A stretch of 42,236 nt of DNA from CAYQSU01 sp964420325 (GTDB taxonomy: Bacteria; Pseudomonadota; Alphaproteobacteria; Rhodospirillales; Defluviicoccaceae), in the NCBI GenBank assembly GCA_964420325.1, contig CAYQSU010000025.1:1-42236 (forward strand). Reading direction: 5' to 3'. The translations under genes and the position numbers were made by a program. The notes under the pieces are model-generated. The model saw only the letters and a program-made list of their open reading frames with translations. It ran no database searches and was not told the DNA's origin. This document shows, one piece after another, positions 26,426-34,435 of this stretch (positions are counted from its first letter, which is position 1; each line of letters starts with the position of its first letter).

Positions 26426-26893
26426 CTAGCGGCTGGCGTCGGCGACGATGCGGGCGACGATCGCGTCGAGTTCGCTTGCCATCTCGTCGAGCTTCGCCAC
26501 CTCGTACGCGCCGAAGACGTGGCTGGGAAGGCGATAGGTGAGCGTCGCCGTGCCGTCCGGCCGCTCGGTCACATAGAGGCGGAGAGGCGCCTCGATGCCC
26601 GCGGCCACGCTGGCGTTCAGCATGCGGACCGCAAACGGCGGCGCGAACACCATGATCACCCGGTTGCCGGGAATGGCGACGCCGATCGAGCGGGCGCCGC
26701 AGTCGGCGCAGGCCTCGGCGGCGATGCCGAGGCCGTTCGCCTTCACCGCCGCTCGGAGGTCCTCGACGAAGGCCTCGAACGGCTTGCCGGTGGCGACCAC
26801 CTGGGTTCCGGAGTACGGCATGGGGTTGCCGGCCACGGCCGGTGCGCCGAGAAGACCCATGACGAGGATCAGAGGGAGAAGAGGGAGACGCAT
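26426..26893 (-). CDS. Exported DUF302 domain protein
   Basis: Protein of 155 aa with signal peptide MRLPLLPLILVMGLLGAPAVAG. Mature part has GKPFEAFVEDLRAAVKANGL, VIMVFAPPFAVRMLNASVAA and APLRLYVTERPDGTATLTY, the conserved segments of DUF302. EACADCGARSIG has two cysteines. ATG at 26893 is chosen because the signal peptide begins there and AAGGG precedes it; the frame extends 21 codons further upstream. Function of the family is unknown. Confidence 0.85.
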   Translation of the reverse strand: MRLPLLPLILVMGLLGAPAVAGNPMPYSGTQVVATGKPFEAFVEDLRAAVKANGLGIAAEACADCGARSIGVAIPGNRVIMVFAPPFAVRMLNASVAAGIEAPLRLYVTERPDGTATLTYRLPSHVFGAYEVAKLDEMASELDAIVARIVADASR

Positions 26894-26992
26894 GTCACAG
26901 CCCTTGTGGAACGACGGTACGGCAAGGGTAGGACGGAGGCAGCCGCCGGGCCACACCCTCCTGCTTCCCTCACGTGCTTGTGAGAGCGGTGC

Positions 26993-28111
26993 TCAGGCGC
27001 CGGCCCCGGTTGCGCCGTCGCCGCCCTCGATCTCCGAAGCGAGCGCCGCAACCCTGGGCTCGGCTGCATCATCGCCGATCTGCACCGCCTCGATGCGCTC
27101 CGCGTGGCGGGTGACCTTCTCGGTCGAGATGCGGATCTGCCGCACGTCCTCGACCGCCTGATCGAAATGCCGCTGCAGCTTGCCGACCCGATCGTCGAGG
27201 CGCAGCACGTCCTCGCCCATCGCCCGCACCTCGGCCTGGATGAGGCCCGCCTGTTCGCGCATGCGCACGTCCTTGAGCACGGCCCGGATCGTGTTCAACG
27301 TCGCCCACAGCGTGGTCGGCGATACGATCCACACCTTGCGGCGGAAGGACTCCTCGACGACGTTGCGGAAGTTGGCGTGCAGCTCGGCGTAGACGGCCTC
27401 CGACGGCAGGAACATCAGCGCCGATTCCGCGGTCTCCCCCGGCACGATGTACCGGCTCTGGATGTCGACCAGGTGCTTCCGGACGTCGGCGCTGAAGGCG
27501 CGGGCCGCCTGCACGCGCGAGGCCTCGTCGCCGGCTTCGCGCAGGCGGAGGTAGCTGTCCAGCGGGAACTTGGCGTCGATGACGATCGGACCCGGCGGGT
27601 TCGGGAGCTTCAAGAGGCAGTCGGCGCGGTTGCGGTTGCCGAGAACCGCCTGGAACTCGTAGGCCGAGCGCGGCAGCGCGCCGGCCACCAGATCCCGCAG
27701 CTGGACCTCGCCGAAGGCGCCGCGCGCCTGCTTGTTCGAGAGAATGTCCTGCAGCCCGACCATCTGCGCCGAAAGCTCGGTGATGTTCCTCTGGGCGGCA
27801 TCGATGACGGCGAGGCGCTCGTGCAGGACTCGCAGCGTCTCGCCGGTCCTCTCCGTCTGCTCGGCGAGGCTGTCGCCCAGCCGTTTGCCGATGGCGTCGA
27901 GCCGGTCGTTGACCCCGCGCTGGCTCTGCTCGAGGCGGCCGCCGAGCTCCGCCTGCGCCAGGCTCAAGCGGTCGGCCAGCTCGGCCAGCCGGGCCATCTG
28001 CGTCACGGTCACGGCGCGGCCGCGCTCGGCCCGGATCAGCGCTGCGACCAGACCGACGGCTGCGGCCAGCGCGAGGCCGGCGATCACCCACAGCAGGGTC
28101 GGAGTGTCCAA
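26993..28111 (-). CDS. rmuC: DNA recombination protein RmuC
   Basis: Protein of 372 aa. Seen: an N-terminal membrane helix (about residues 7-28), a long coiled coil (about 30-130, e.g. QAELGGRLEQSQRGVNDRLD), then the RmuC nuclease-like domain: NKQARGAFGEVQLRDLVAGA, PIVIDAKFPLDSYLRL and ESALMFLPSEAVYAELHA. Thought to limit inversions at short inverted repeats. The start is probably TTG at 28111, as no ATG or GTG fits this frame before the membrane helix. Divergent from the DUF4139 gene, with 90 bp between starts. Confidence 0.88.
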   Translation of the reverse strand: MDTPTLLWVIAGLALAAAVGLVAALIRAERGRAVTVTQMARLAELADRLSLAQAELGGRLEQSQRGVNDRLDAIGKRLGDSLAEQTERTGETLRVLHERLAVIDAAQRNITELSAQMVGLQDILSNKQARGAFGEVQLRDLVAGALPRSAYEFQAVLGNRNRADCLLKLPNPPGPIVIDAKFPLDSYLRLREAGDEASRVQAARAFSADVRKHLVDIQSRYIVPGETAESALMFLPSEAVYAELHANFRNVVEESFRRKVWIVSPTTLWATLNTIRAVLKDVRMREQAGLIQAEVRAMGEDVLRLDDRVGKLQRHFDQAVEDVRQIRISTEKVTRHAERIEAVQIGDDAAEPRVAALASEIEGGDGATGAGA

Positions 28112-28201
28112 GGGTCCGCCATCCTGTACGTCTGCCGTGGAGCTTGCACGACGGCTTCCACCAACGCAAACTCTCGTCGGCGCAGCGGGAGGGAAAGCAC
28201 C

Positions 28202-29623
28202 ATGCTTCGAGCGGGCGTTGTGGTGTTCGTCGTCGCCATCGCGGCGGTGGTTGCGGTGCGGGCCGAGCCGCCCGAGATTCGCCTGACACCGGAGGATCGC
28301 ACGGCGCTTCAGGTGACCGTCTACGGCGGCGGCCTCGCGATGATCAGCGATCGCCGCACCGCGGTGATCGAGTCGGGCGAGGCGAGGCTCGCCTTCGAAG
28401 GCGTCAGCCGCGAAGTGTTGCCGGCGACGTGCCTGTTGACGGGCGAAGGCGGTCTCCGCGTGCAGAGCCTCGGGCACGATTCCGACGTGCTGACCCCGGA
28501 GGCGCTGCTGCGCCGATCGGTCGGCCGGATCGTCGGCGTGGTGCGAACCCATCCCACCACCGGCGAAGAGACGCTCGAGCGGGCGACGCTCTTGAGCGCC
28601 GAGGCGGGCGTCGTGCTGCTGTATCGGGATCGGATCGAGACCGGATTCCCGGGCCGCATCGTGTTCTTCGAGGCGCCCGCAGATCTGCGGGCCTTGCCGA
28701 CGCTGGTGGCGACGGTTTCGAGCGACGGCGGCGGCGAACGGGAGGTGGAGCTCTCCTGCCTGACCGAGGGGCTCTCCTGGAACGCCGACTATGTCGCGGA
28801 GATCCATCCGTCCGAGGACCGCATCGATGTCGACGGGCGCGTCACGCTGACGAACGCGACCAGCATCGATTTCCTGGACGCCTCGGTGGCGGTGGTGGCC
28901 GGCGACATCCGCAGGGTTTCGCCCCCCGGTGTCGCCCGCACGCGGATGGCGATGATGGCCGCCGATGCCGCGGAAGAGGGCATGTCCTTTCCGGAGCGCC
29001 AGGCTCTCGGCGATCTGCACCTGTATGCGCTTGCCCGGGCGCTGAGCCTCGGCGCGCGGGAGACGAAGCAGGTCGGGCTGCTGTCGGCGGCCGGTCTCGT
29101 GCTCGACCGCGAGTATGTGAGCGAAGCCGGAGCCATGGTCTTCCGTCCGGTGGGGGAGCGGCCGCTGACCGACAACCCGAAGGTGGTCCTCCGCTTTCGC
29201 AACGAACAGGTGCCGGGCTGGAGCGAGCCCTTGCCGGCCGGCATCGTCCAGGTCTACCTCCGCGACGGCGATGGCGTCCGCCGGCTGCTCGGCGAGGATC
29301 GGATCCCGCCGACGCCCGCGGGCGAGCCCGTCGAGATCAGCCCCGGCCAGGCCTTCGACATCACCGTGAAGCGCACCCAGACCGAGTTCGTCCGCGCCGG
29401 CCTGTCCGACCGGGTGTTCGAGAGCGCCTATCGCATCGACCTCACCAACGCCAAGCGGCGGGAGGTGACGGTGAAGGTGGTCGAGGTCATTCCGGGTGAC
29501 TGGCGGATCCTCGCGGAGAGCCTCGCCCACACCCGGGAGGCCGCCGATCTCGCCCTATGGCGGGTCGCGGTGCCGGCCGGCGGCTCCGCGAGCCTCACCT
29601 ACCGGGTTCGGGTGCAGCAGTAG
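28202..29623 (+). CDS. Exported DUF4139 domain protein
   Basis: Protein of 473 aa with signal peptide MLRAGVVVFVVAIAAVVAVR. Seen: N-terminal beta domain with VYGGGLAMISDRR; the DUF4139 core with LSCLTEGLSWNADYVAEIHP and VDGRVTLTNATSIDFLDASV; and C-terminal YRIDLTNAKRREVTVKVVE and ESLAHTREAADLALWRVAV. The family is secreted or surface-associated and of unknown function. GGGAGGGAAAG before the ATG supports this start. It lies just upstream of the PEP-CTERM pair in the same direction, but those genes have their own promoters. Confidence 0.85.
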   Translation: MLRAGVVVFVVAIAAVVAVRAEPPEIRLTPEDRTALQVTVYGGGLAMISDRRTAVIESGEARLAFEGVSREVLPATCLLTGEGGLRVQSLGHDSDVLTPEALLRRSVGRIVGVVRTHPTTGEETLERATLLSAEAGVVLLYRDRIETGFPGRIVFFEAPADLRALPTLVATVSSDGGGEREVELSCLTEGLSWNADYVAEIHPSEDRIDVDGRVTLTNATSIDFLDASVAVVAGDIRRVSPPGVARTRMAMMAADAAEEGMSFPERQALGDLHLYALARALSLGARETKQVGLLSAAGLVLDREYVSEAGAMVFRPVGERPLTDNPKVVLRFRNEQVPGWSEPLPAGIVQVYLRDGDGVRRLLGEDRIPPTPAGEPVEISPGQAFDITVKRTQTEFVRAGLSDRVFESAYRIDLTNAKRREVTVKVVEVIPGDWRILAESLAHTREAADLALWRVAVPAGGSASLTYRVRVQQ

Positions 29624-29646
29624 GTTGCCAGGGCGCACCCCCGCGA

Positions 29647-29665
29647 GTGTCGGTATTCTTGACAC
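29647..29665 (+). promoter_or_regulatory. Predicted enhancer-binding site 1, upstream PEP-CTERM gene
   Basis: GTGTCGGTATTCTTGACAC, dyad GTGTC-N9-GACAC. It matches 29780-29798 in 13 of 19 positions and an inverted site at 30701-30719. About 200 bp upstream of the sigma-54 box. Confidence 0.5.
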
Positions 29666-29779
29666 CCGCCCCGCCATCCCGCGCCCGCCGGACCTTGTCA
29701 CAGGCCGTTGTTTTTCCAGAATATTCTTCGCGCCCCTCTATGAATGATAGTACCAACCCAAATGAGGCACGGAATGCGC

Positions 29780-29798
29780 GTGTCGGACAGCTTTACAA
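29780..29798 (+). promoter_or_regulatory. Predicted enhancer-binding site 2, upstream PEP-CTERM gene
   Basis: GTGTCGGACAGCTTTACAA. The same element (GYGTCG-N6-TTTACAA) is at 30826-30844, with the same 21-nt gap to the next conserved block. Confidence 0.55.
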
Positions 29799-29819
29799 CG
29801 ACGCCGAGGCTTCGTCCGC

Positions 29820-29836
29820 AACCCATTGAGTCTCCA
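29820..29836 (+). promoter_or_regulatory. Conserved promoter block AACCCRTTGARTCTCCA
   Basis: AACCCATTGAGTCTCCA, two mismatches from 30866-30882. It ends 12 nt before the sigma-54 box in both copies. Confidence 0.55.
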
Positions 29837-29848
29837 AGGCATCGTGGA

Positions 29849-29866
29849 TTGGCACGGGACGTGCAT
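29849..29866 (+). promoter_or_regulatory. Sigma-54 promoter of PEP-CTERM gene 1
   Basis: TTGGCACGGGACGTGCAT. GG (-24) and GC (-12) are separated by 10 nt, and the TGGCACG half is consensus. Predicted start near 29876, 45 nt before the ATG. Confidence 0.8.
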
Positions 29867-29920
29867 GAAGGAGAGGCCAGGAGAACTCGAACCCCTGTTG
29901 CCAGAAAAAGGAGGCGACGA

Positions 29921-30568
29921 ATGAACGTGAAGAATGTTTTGGGTGCTCTCGGGATCGCGGCGGGCGTCTGGGCCGTGTCGCCCTCGGCGCACGCCGTATC
30001 GTTCACCATCACCGGAGGCGATCCCTTCGCCCTGCCGGCTTCCCACGATGTCCTTGCGCCCGGGACGACGGGATTCCGCAACACGCTCGTCACGTCGCTG
30101 ACCCTGGAGATCGACGGGCCGGGCAAGATCAGGTACGAGTTCGTCGGCTTCGAGGCCGGCGCCACGGACACCTTCACCGCGTTCGGCGCCGCGGGCGGCA
30201 CCATCTTCAACAAGGGCGGCCCCCAGGGGGCCATCACCGGAAGCCAGGGCGCGGCAGGAGCGGTCGACTTCTTCTACACCGCGTTCGCGCTGTCCGCGAC
30301 CCCGGTCGACATCAACAATGGCGACATGGCCAAGTTTCGGGCCCCCTCTGGGATCGTCAGCTTCTGGATCTCGGATCCGTTCGGTCCCAACAACAACATG
30401 GTCTACATCGGCCTCGACGACAGCGGGGCGCAGAACGACCAGGACTTCGACGACCTCGTGATCAAGGCGACGGTGAGCGCGGTCGTCGCCGAGCCGGCGA
30501 CGCTGGGCGTGTTGTCGCTGGGGCTGGTTGCGCTCGGCCTGATGTGGCGGCGGCGCAGCGGCACCTAG
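29921..30568 (+). CDS. PEP-CTERM-type exported protein 1
   Basis: Protein of 215 aa. Signal peptide MNVKNVLGALGIAAGVWAVS, cleavage near AHA. Mature domain with GGDPFALPASHDVL, LTLEIDGPGKIRYEFVGFEA and FGPNNNMVYIGLDDSGAQND; I do not know its function. C-terminus EPATLGVLSLGLVALGLMWR plus basic RRRSGT is a PEP-CTERM sorting signal with AEP in place of VPEP. Known: such tails are processed by exosortase, and these proteins belong to extracellular polysaccharide or floc systems; no exosortase is in the window. AGGAGG precedes the ATG. About half identical to the downstream paralogue, so a tandem duplication. Confidence 0.88.
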   Translation: MNVKNVLGALGIAAGVWAVSPSAHAVSFTITGGDPFALPASHDVLAPGTTGFRNTLVTSLTLEIDGPGKIRYEFVGFEAGATDTFTAFGAAGGTIFNKGGPQGAITGSQGAAGAVDFFYTAFALSATPVDINNGDMAKFRAPSGIVSFWISDPFGPNNNMVYIGLDDSGAQNDQDFDDLVIKATVSAVVAEPATLGVLSLGLVALGLMWRRRSGT

Positions 30569-30593
30569 ACGCCGAATTCGAACGACCCCTGCG

Positions 30594-30626
30594 AGCGCCG
30601 GTTCCGAGGAACCGGCGCTTTTTCTT
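30594..30626 (+). terminator. Strong Rho-independent terminator
   Basis: Perfect 12-bp stem AGCGCCGGTTCC/GGAACCGGCGCT around a GA centre, followed by TTTTCTTT. It lies 26 nt after the stop of PEP-CTERM gene 1. Confidence 0.92.
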
Positions 30627-30700
30627 TCCGTGGTCTCGGCCTTGGCGCCGACCGCATCGCGGGCCTTGCCGGGATGCCCGGCCGCCGGCGGGGACCGTCA

Positions 30701-30719
30701 CTGTCAAGATTCCCGACAC
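30701..30719 (-). promoter_or_regulatory. Predicted enhancer-binding site 1, downstream PEP-CTERM gene
   Basis: Minus-strand GTGTCGGGAATCTTGACAG, an inverted copy of the element at 29647-29665. About 195 bp upstream of the second sigma-54 box. Confidence 0.5.
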
Positions 30720-30825
30720 CCGCGCCGGGTCCGGCCACGGTCCTTCAAGGCCTTGATGTTGCGCTTCTTTTCTCCCAGTCGTCGGTGCCGGCAGGGCAAT
30801 CGGTCCGGCTGACACCTTAGCGAGC

Positions 30826-30844
30826 GCGTCGCCGTTTTTTACAA
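30826..30844 (+). promoter_or_regulatory. Predicted enhancer-binding site 2, downstream PEP-CTERM gene
   Basis: GCGTCGCCGTTTTTTACAA, equivalent of 29780-29798, at identical distance from the downstream blocks. Confidence 0.5.
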
Positions 30845-30865
30845 TCTCAGGACGCAGTCAGTCAT

Positions 30866-30882
30866 AACCCGTTGAATCTCCA
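30866..30882 (+). promoter_or_regulatory. Conserved promoter block, second copy
   Basis: AACCCGTTGAATCTCCA, equivalent of 29820-29836. Confidence 0.55.
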
Positions 30883-30894
30883 GCGAGTCCCTTC

Positions 30895-30912
30895 CTGGCA
30901 CGGGATGTGCAA
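30895..30912 (+). promoter_or_regulatory. Sigma-54 promoter of PEP-CTERM gene 2
   Basis: CTGGCACGGGATGTGCAA, GG and GC 10 nt apart. Predicted start near 30922, 38 nt before the ATG. Confidence 0.8.
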
Positions 30913-30959
30913 GAAAAACGTGCACAAGGCCAAAGGGTGCCAGGAATAGGAGGCGAGAG

Positions 30960-31607
30960 ATGAGGATGCAACGTGGATTGATGGTGGGGGCTGCGAGCCT
31001 GATGGCGGCGATCGGGCTCTCCACACCGGCGCACGCCGTGAGCTGGGTGATCAATGGTGGCGACCCGTTCGCGCTGCCGGCCGCGCACGATGTGCTTCCG
31101 GTCGGGACGATGGGGTTCAGGAACACGACGACGACGGCGCTGACCCTCGAGATCGACGGGCCGGGCAAGATCAGGTACGAGTTCGTCGGCGACGAGGCCG
31201 CTGCCAAGGACACGTTCTACGCGTTCGGGGCGTTCGGCAACAAGATCGAGAACCGTACCGGTCCGAAGCCGGTGCTGACGGGCGCGCAGGGCTTCGCCGG
31301 CGCCGTCCAGTTCACCTTCACCGCGTTCGCGCTGTCGGCGAATCCGGTCGACATCAGCAACGGCGACATGGGCATCGACCGGCCCAACTCGGGCGTCGTC
31401 AACTTCTGGATCTCCGAGCCGTTCGGCCCCAACAACAACAAGGTCTACATCGCCCTTGACGACAGCGGCGCGCAGAACGACGACGACTTCGACGATCTCG
31501 TGATCCTGGCGACCGTGGCTTCCGTCGTGCCCGAACCGGCCACCTTGAGCCTGCTCTCCTTGAGCCTGCTCGGCCTCGGGCTTGTCGGCCGCCGTCGTCG
31601 CACCTGA
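30960..31607 (+). CDS. PEP-CTERM exported protein 2
   Basis: Protein of 215 aa, the same length as its upstream paralogue. Signal peptide MRMQRGLMVGAASLMAAIGL, cleavage near AHA. Shared core: GGDPFALPAAHDVLPVGTMG, LTLEIDGPGKIRYEFVGDEA and FGPNNNKVYIALDDSGAQND. C-terminus VPEPATLSLLSLSLLGLGLV plus GRRRRT is a canonical PEP-CTERM sorting tail, more so than in copy 1. TAGGAGGCGAGAG precedes the ATG. The acidic DDDFDDLVI segment near residue 180 may bind calcium, which is speculative. Likely secreted and processed by an exosortase encoded elsewhere. Confidence 0.9.
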   Translation: MRMQRGLMVGAASLMAAIGLSTPAHAVSWVINGGDPFALPAAHDVLPVGTMGFRNTTTTALTLEIDGPGKIRYEFVGDEAAAKDTFYAFGAFGNKIENRTGPKPVLTGAQGFAGAVQFTFTAFALSANPVDISNGDMGIDRPNSGVVNFWISEPFGPNNNKVYIALDDSGAQNDDDFDDLVILATVASVVPEPATLSLLSLSLLGLGLVGRRRRT

Positions 31608-31643
31608 GGCACGAACGCCGACCCACGTGCAGACACCGACGCT

Positions 31644-31669
31644 GGCGCCGGCCCTGAGCGGCCGGCGCC
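31644..31669. terminator. GC-rich hairpin between convergent genes
   Basis: Perfect 10-bp stem GGCGCCGGCC/GGCCGGCGCC with a 6-nt loop, located between the PEP-CTERM gene 2 stop and the convergent gene at 31701. No T-tract follows, so termination is only suggested by position. Confidence 0.45.
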
Positions 31670-31700
31670 CCCCTCGAGGCCGCCCAGGGAAGGGGAGGGA

Positions 31701-32345
31701 CTAAATCCGTGAGCCGGGCAGGAACGGGTCCGGTTGCAGCCCGGCCCACGGATCCCTTTCCGGCCGCGATGCCGCCGGCAGGTCGTGGACGTGGACGTCA
31801 TCCGCCGAATGCCGGTCGAGGATTGCGATCGCCCGCCCTTCGTGCTCTTCGTCCCGTACCCGCACCCAGAGAAGGAGTCCCCCCTTCTCCAGCTGCTGTT
31901 CCAAGCTCTTCGCCCGGTCGCGGCCGATCATCCGCGCCAGGAGGCCGCCGATGACGGTGCCCGATCCGCCGGCGGCAAGGGCGGCGGCGATCGCCCAGGC
32001 CAGCGTACCCCCGGAGGCGACGACGGCGCCGACAGCCGCCAGGGCGCCGACATAGGCGAGTCCGCCGACGATGCCGGTGCGCGCCTCGACCAGCGAATCG
32101 CGCCCCGCATACGCCACCCGCGGCACCCTCGGATCGTCCTCGAGTTCGCCGACCTTCTCATAGAGGTGGCCGAGTTTCTCCTCGATGGCGCGCGGGCTCG
32201 CGAGCAGGCTGAGCTCCGAGCGGTCGAAGCCTGAGTTCATCAGCTCGTCGGCGGCCGCCTCGAAGGAGTCGCGGCTGTGAAACACGGCGACGGCCTCGCG
32301 GATGGTCACCGATCCGGCCGACTCCTCCTTGCCCGGTGCTGCCAT
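31701..32345 (-). CDS. Membrane protein resembling general stress protein 17M/DUF1269 types
   Basis: Protein of 214 aa. Seen: an N-terminal alpha/beta part (EAVAVFHSRDSFEAAADELM, SGFDRSELSLLAS), typical of YflT/GsP17M-like stress proteins; a central Gly/Ala-rich hydrophobic hairpin (about residues 85-135, VGGLAYVGALAAVGAVVASG then GGSGTVIGGLLARMIG); and a C-terminal alpha/beta part (GGLLLWVRVRDEEHEGRAIA). The last residues are proline-rich. AGGAGGGAG precedes the ATG at 32345. No specific function is known. Confidence 0.7.
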   Translation of the reverse strand: MAAPGKEESAGSVTIREAVAVFHSRDSFEAAADELMNSGFDRSELSLLASPRAIEEKLGHLYEKVGELEDDPRVPRVAYAGRDSLVEARTGIVGGLAYVGALAAVGAVVASGGTLAWAIAAALAAGGSGTVIGGLLARMIGRDRAKSLEQQLEKGGLLLWVRVRDEEHEGRAIAILDRHSADDVHVHDLPAASRPERDPWAGLQPDPFLPGSRI

Positions 32346-32470
32346 GATCTCCCTCCTGTTGCCATACCCCACGGCATCGCGCCGACGCCGATCGGGCCCA
32401 TGCGCCGGTCCATGATACCGCGGGCCGGCGCCTTTTCCACATGGTTTGTGGTGTTTCGCAGCGCCATCGC

Positions 32471-33781
32471 TCAGCGCTTGTCGCGGCCGAAGGGGATCAC
32501 CTGGCCGCCGGCTTGGTGCCCCGCGGCGAACAGCTCCTTGAGCCGCACCGCCATGCACTCGCGGCCGACCGCATCGAACGACGCGATCGACCGGCCGGCA
32601 CGATCCTGCCACGGCGTCGGATCCAGCCACTTGAGGGCGTCGGCGACGACCCCGAGATTGAGGTCGCGGTAGAGATCATAGAGCGTGATCTCGTCGAGAT
32701 CGCGGCCGAGCACCCAGCGGTCGCGCCCCGTCTGGGTGATGTAGCGGGCCTGGTCGAGCTGTCTTAGCACCGTCTCGACGACGAAGGCGCCGAGACGCAG
32801 CTTCTTCAGCATCGCCTTGCGCTCGACAACCTCGCCGCGGACGCTCGCGGCCCTCAGCTCGGAGAGAATGGACAGCGCCACCGTCAGACGGACGCCGGGG
32901 CTGAGCTGCGGCAGGTCCGGCGTGCCGCGGTGTGCCCGCCAATCGGCGAGCGAGGCGGCGACGACGGCACCGAGGAGACCGATCGACCAGGCGAGATAGA
33001 TCCACACCATCGTGATCGGGATGACCGCCAGGGCCCCGTAGATGGTCTGGTAGGTGGGGAACGCGGTGACGTAGAAGCCGTAGCCCTTCTTCAACACCTC
33101 GAACAGCACGGTCGCGACCGCGGCGCCGGAAAGCGCGTGCCGGGCCTTGACCGGACGGTTGGGGATCGTTCCGTAGAGGAGCGTGAAGGCAACGAACTCC
33201 ATGACCGGGGGCAACAGCCACGTGGACCGGCCGCCCGGCCCCGCCCACGCATCGAGGCCGGCGATTTCGGCGGTGGCGAACAGGTACCCGGACAGCAGAA
33301 GGCTCATCCCCAACAGGATGGGGCCGAGCGTCAGCACCGTCCAGAACGCCAGGAGCCGCCACATGAACGGCCGCGGCACGGTGACGTGCCAGATGCTGTT
33401 GAACGAGCTGTCGATCGCCAACAGCAACAGGAACACCGCCAGGGTCAGGCCTACCGCGCTCAGCGCCGACAGCTTGCCGGTGTTCTCCGTGAACGTCTCG
33501 ATCTGGACGAGGACGGCGGTGCCCGCATCGGGCATGAAGCTCTCGACCACGATCGCGTAGAGCCGGCTGCTGATGTCGTCGAACACCGGGAACTGCGCCA
33601 GAACCGAAAGCGTGATCGCCATCACCGGCACGAAGGTCAGCATGGTCGCGAAGGTCAGTGAGCCCGCATAGTCGAGGCAGCGGTCGTCGAGGAAGCGGTT
33701 GAAGACGTGCTTCAGGAACGAGCCGAGGTCGGCGATCGAGATCGCGGGTCGGCGTCGACGGAACCTGAACATCTGCCGCAA
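32471..33781 (-). CDS. YihY/BrkB-family inner membrane protein
   Basis: Protein of 436 aa. N-terminal two thirds: six hydrophobic segments with the family motifs DYAGSLTFATMLTFVPVMAI (about 38-57), SSFNSIWHVTVPRPFMWRLL, and YQTIYGALAVIPITMVWIYL. The C-terminal 150 residues form a cytosolic winged-helix-like extension (LSILSELRAASVRGEVVERK). The family was once called ribonuclease BN in error; a transport role is suspected but unproven. Start: TTG at 33781 with GGAGAT 5 nt upstream, or ATG at 33772, which has poor spacing. Confidence 0.85.
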   Translation of the reverse strand: MRQMFRFRRRRPAISIADLGSFLKHVFNRFLDDRCLDYAGSLTFATMLTFVPVMAITLSVLAQFPVFDDISSRLYAIVVESFMPDAGTAVLVQIETFTENTGKLSALSAVGLTLAVFLLLLAIDSSFNSIWHVTVPRPFMWRLLAFWTVLTLGPILLGMSLLLSGYLFATAEIAGLDAWAGPGGRSTWLLPPVMEFVAFTLLYGTIPNRPVKARHALSGAAVATVLFEVLKKGYGFYVTAFPTYQTIYGALAVIPITMVWIYLAWSIGLLGAVVAASLADWRAHRGTPDLPQLSPGVRLTVALSILSELRAASVRGEVVERKAMLKKLRLGAFVVETVLRQLDQARYITQTGRDRWVLGRDLDEITLYDLYRDLNLGVVADALKWLDPTPWQDRAGRSIASFDAVGRECMAVRLKELFAAGHQAGGQVIPFGRDKR

Positions 33782-33810
33782 CGGGATCTCCGTGATCGCC
33801 GACGGCGCTC

Positions 33811-34230
33811 CTAGCCGCGGCCCGGATCGAGCCTGAGGACGTAGGTGCCGAACGCCCGATCCGTTCGCCGGATGTGCCCGACGATCTCCCGCGTCAGGGT
33901 GTCGAGGGACGACAGCGTCAGCGCCACCTCCCCGGCCGTGTACTGCTCCCTCACCCGCTGGAGCTGCTCGATGGCGTCCGCGTGTTCGTCAAGGTGCTGC
34001 TGGTAGCGCGGATACGCATAGAGACGCATCAGCAGCTGCTCGGAGACGAAGTGCATCTTGGTATAGTCGAGAAGGCGATCGAAGATCTCGTCGATGGCGG
34101 CCCTGTCGCGGCCCTCGGCGACGGCGCCGCGCAGCGCGACGAGAAGCCCGACCTGGACCCGGTGCTCGCCATCCATCTCACCGAAGCCGACGTCGATCCC
34201 GTCGACGCCCTCTGGCGCCTTGGCGTTCAG
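33811..34230 (-). CDS. Bacteriohemerythrin
   Basis: Four-helix O2-binding di-iron protein. All seven ligand positions are visible: MDGEHR (His), HFVSE (His and Glu), HLDEH (two His) and HIRRTD (His and Asp). Roles known for the family include oxygen storage and delivery or sensing. The start is uncertain: no ATG or GTG is placed to give the usual short N-terminus before DGIDVGFGEMDGEH. A CTG at 34230 has GGGAGG 6 nt upstream and gives a 139-aa protein of normal length; the nearest other starts are far upstream in low-complexity sequence. Between it and the YjbQ gene, 34231-34435, nothing else is seen. Confidence 0.8.
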   Translation of the reverse strand: MNAKAPEGVDGIDVGFGEMDGEHRVQVGLLVALRGAVAEGRDRAAIDEIFDRLLDYTKMHFVSEQLLMRLYAYPRYQQHLDEHADAIEQLQRVREQYTAGEVALTLSSLDTLTREIVGHIRRTDRAFGTYVLRLDPGRG

Positions 34231-34435
34231 GCCGTCCTCCCGCTCGTCGATCGTCGTGGTCCTCCGGGCGGATCGCCCGCCTCGACACCCCCGTACAGTG
34301 ACAAATCTCCGGCCGGCGGGCAACCGTCTCGTGCCGGAGGCGAGGCTCGCGTTCAAGCAACCGGCGGCCCGGGCCTGAACCGCGGCAGCGGCATCGCCGA
34401 CCGAACGAGCGGGCAGGTCTCCCCTTCGCCCGGCT

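Noticed and set aside
32471..33781. Annotation as ribonuclease BN
   Set aside because: The YihY/BrkB family was historically misnamed; the sequence is a membrane protein with no nuclease motif.
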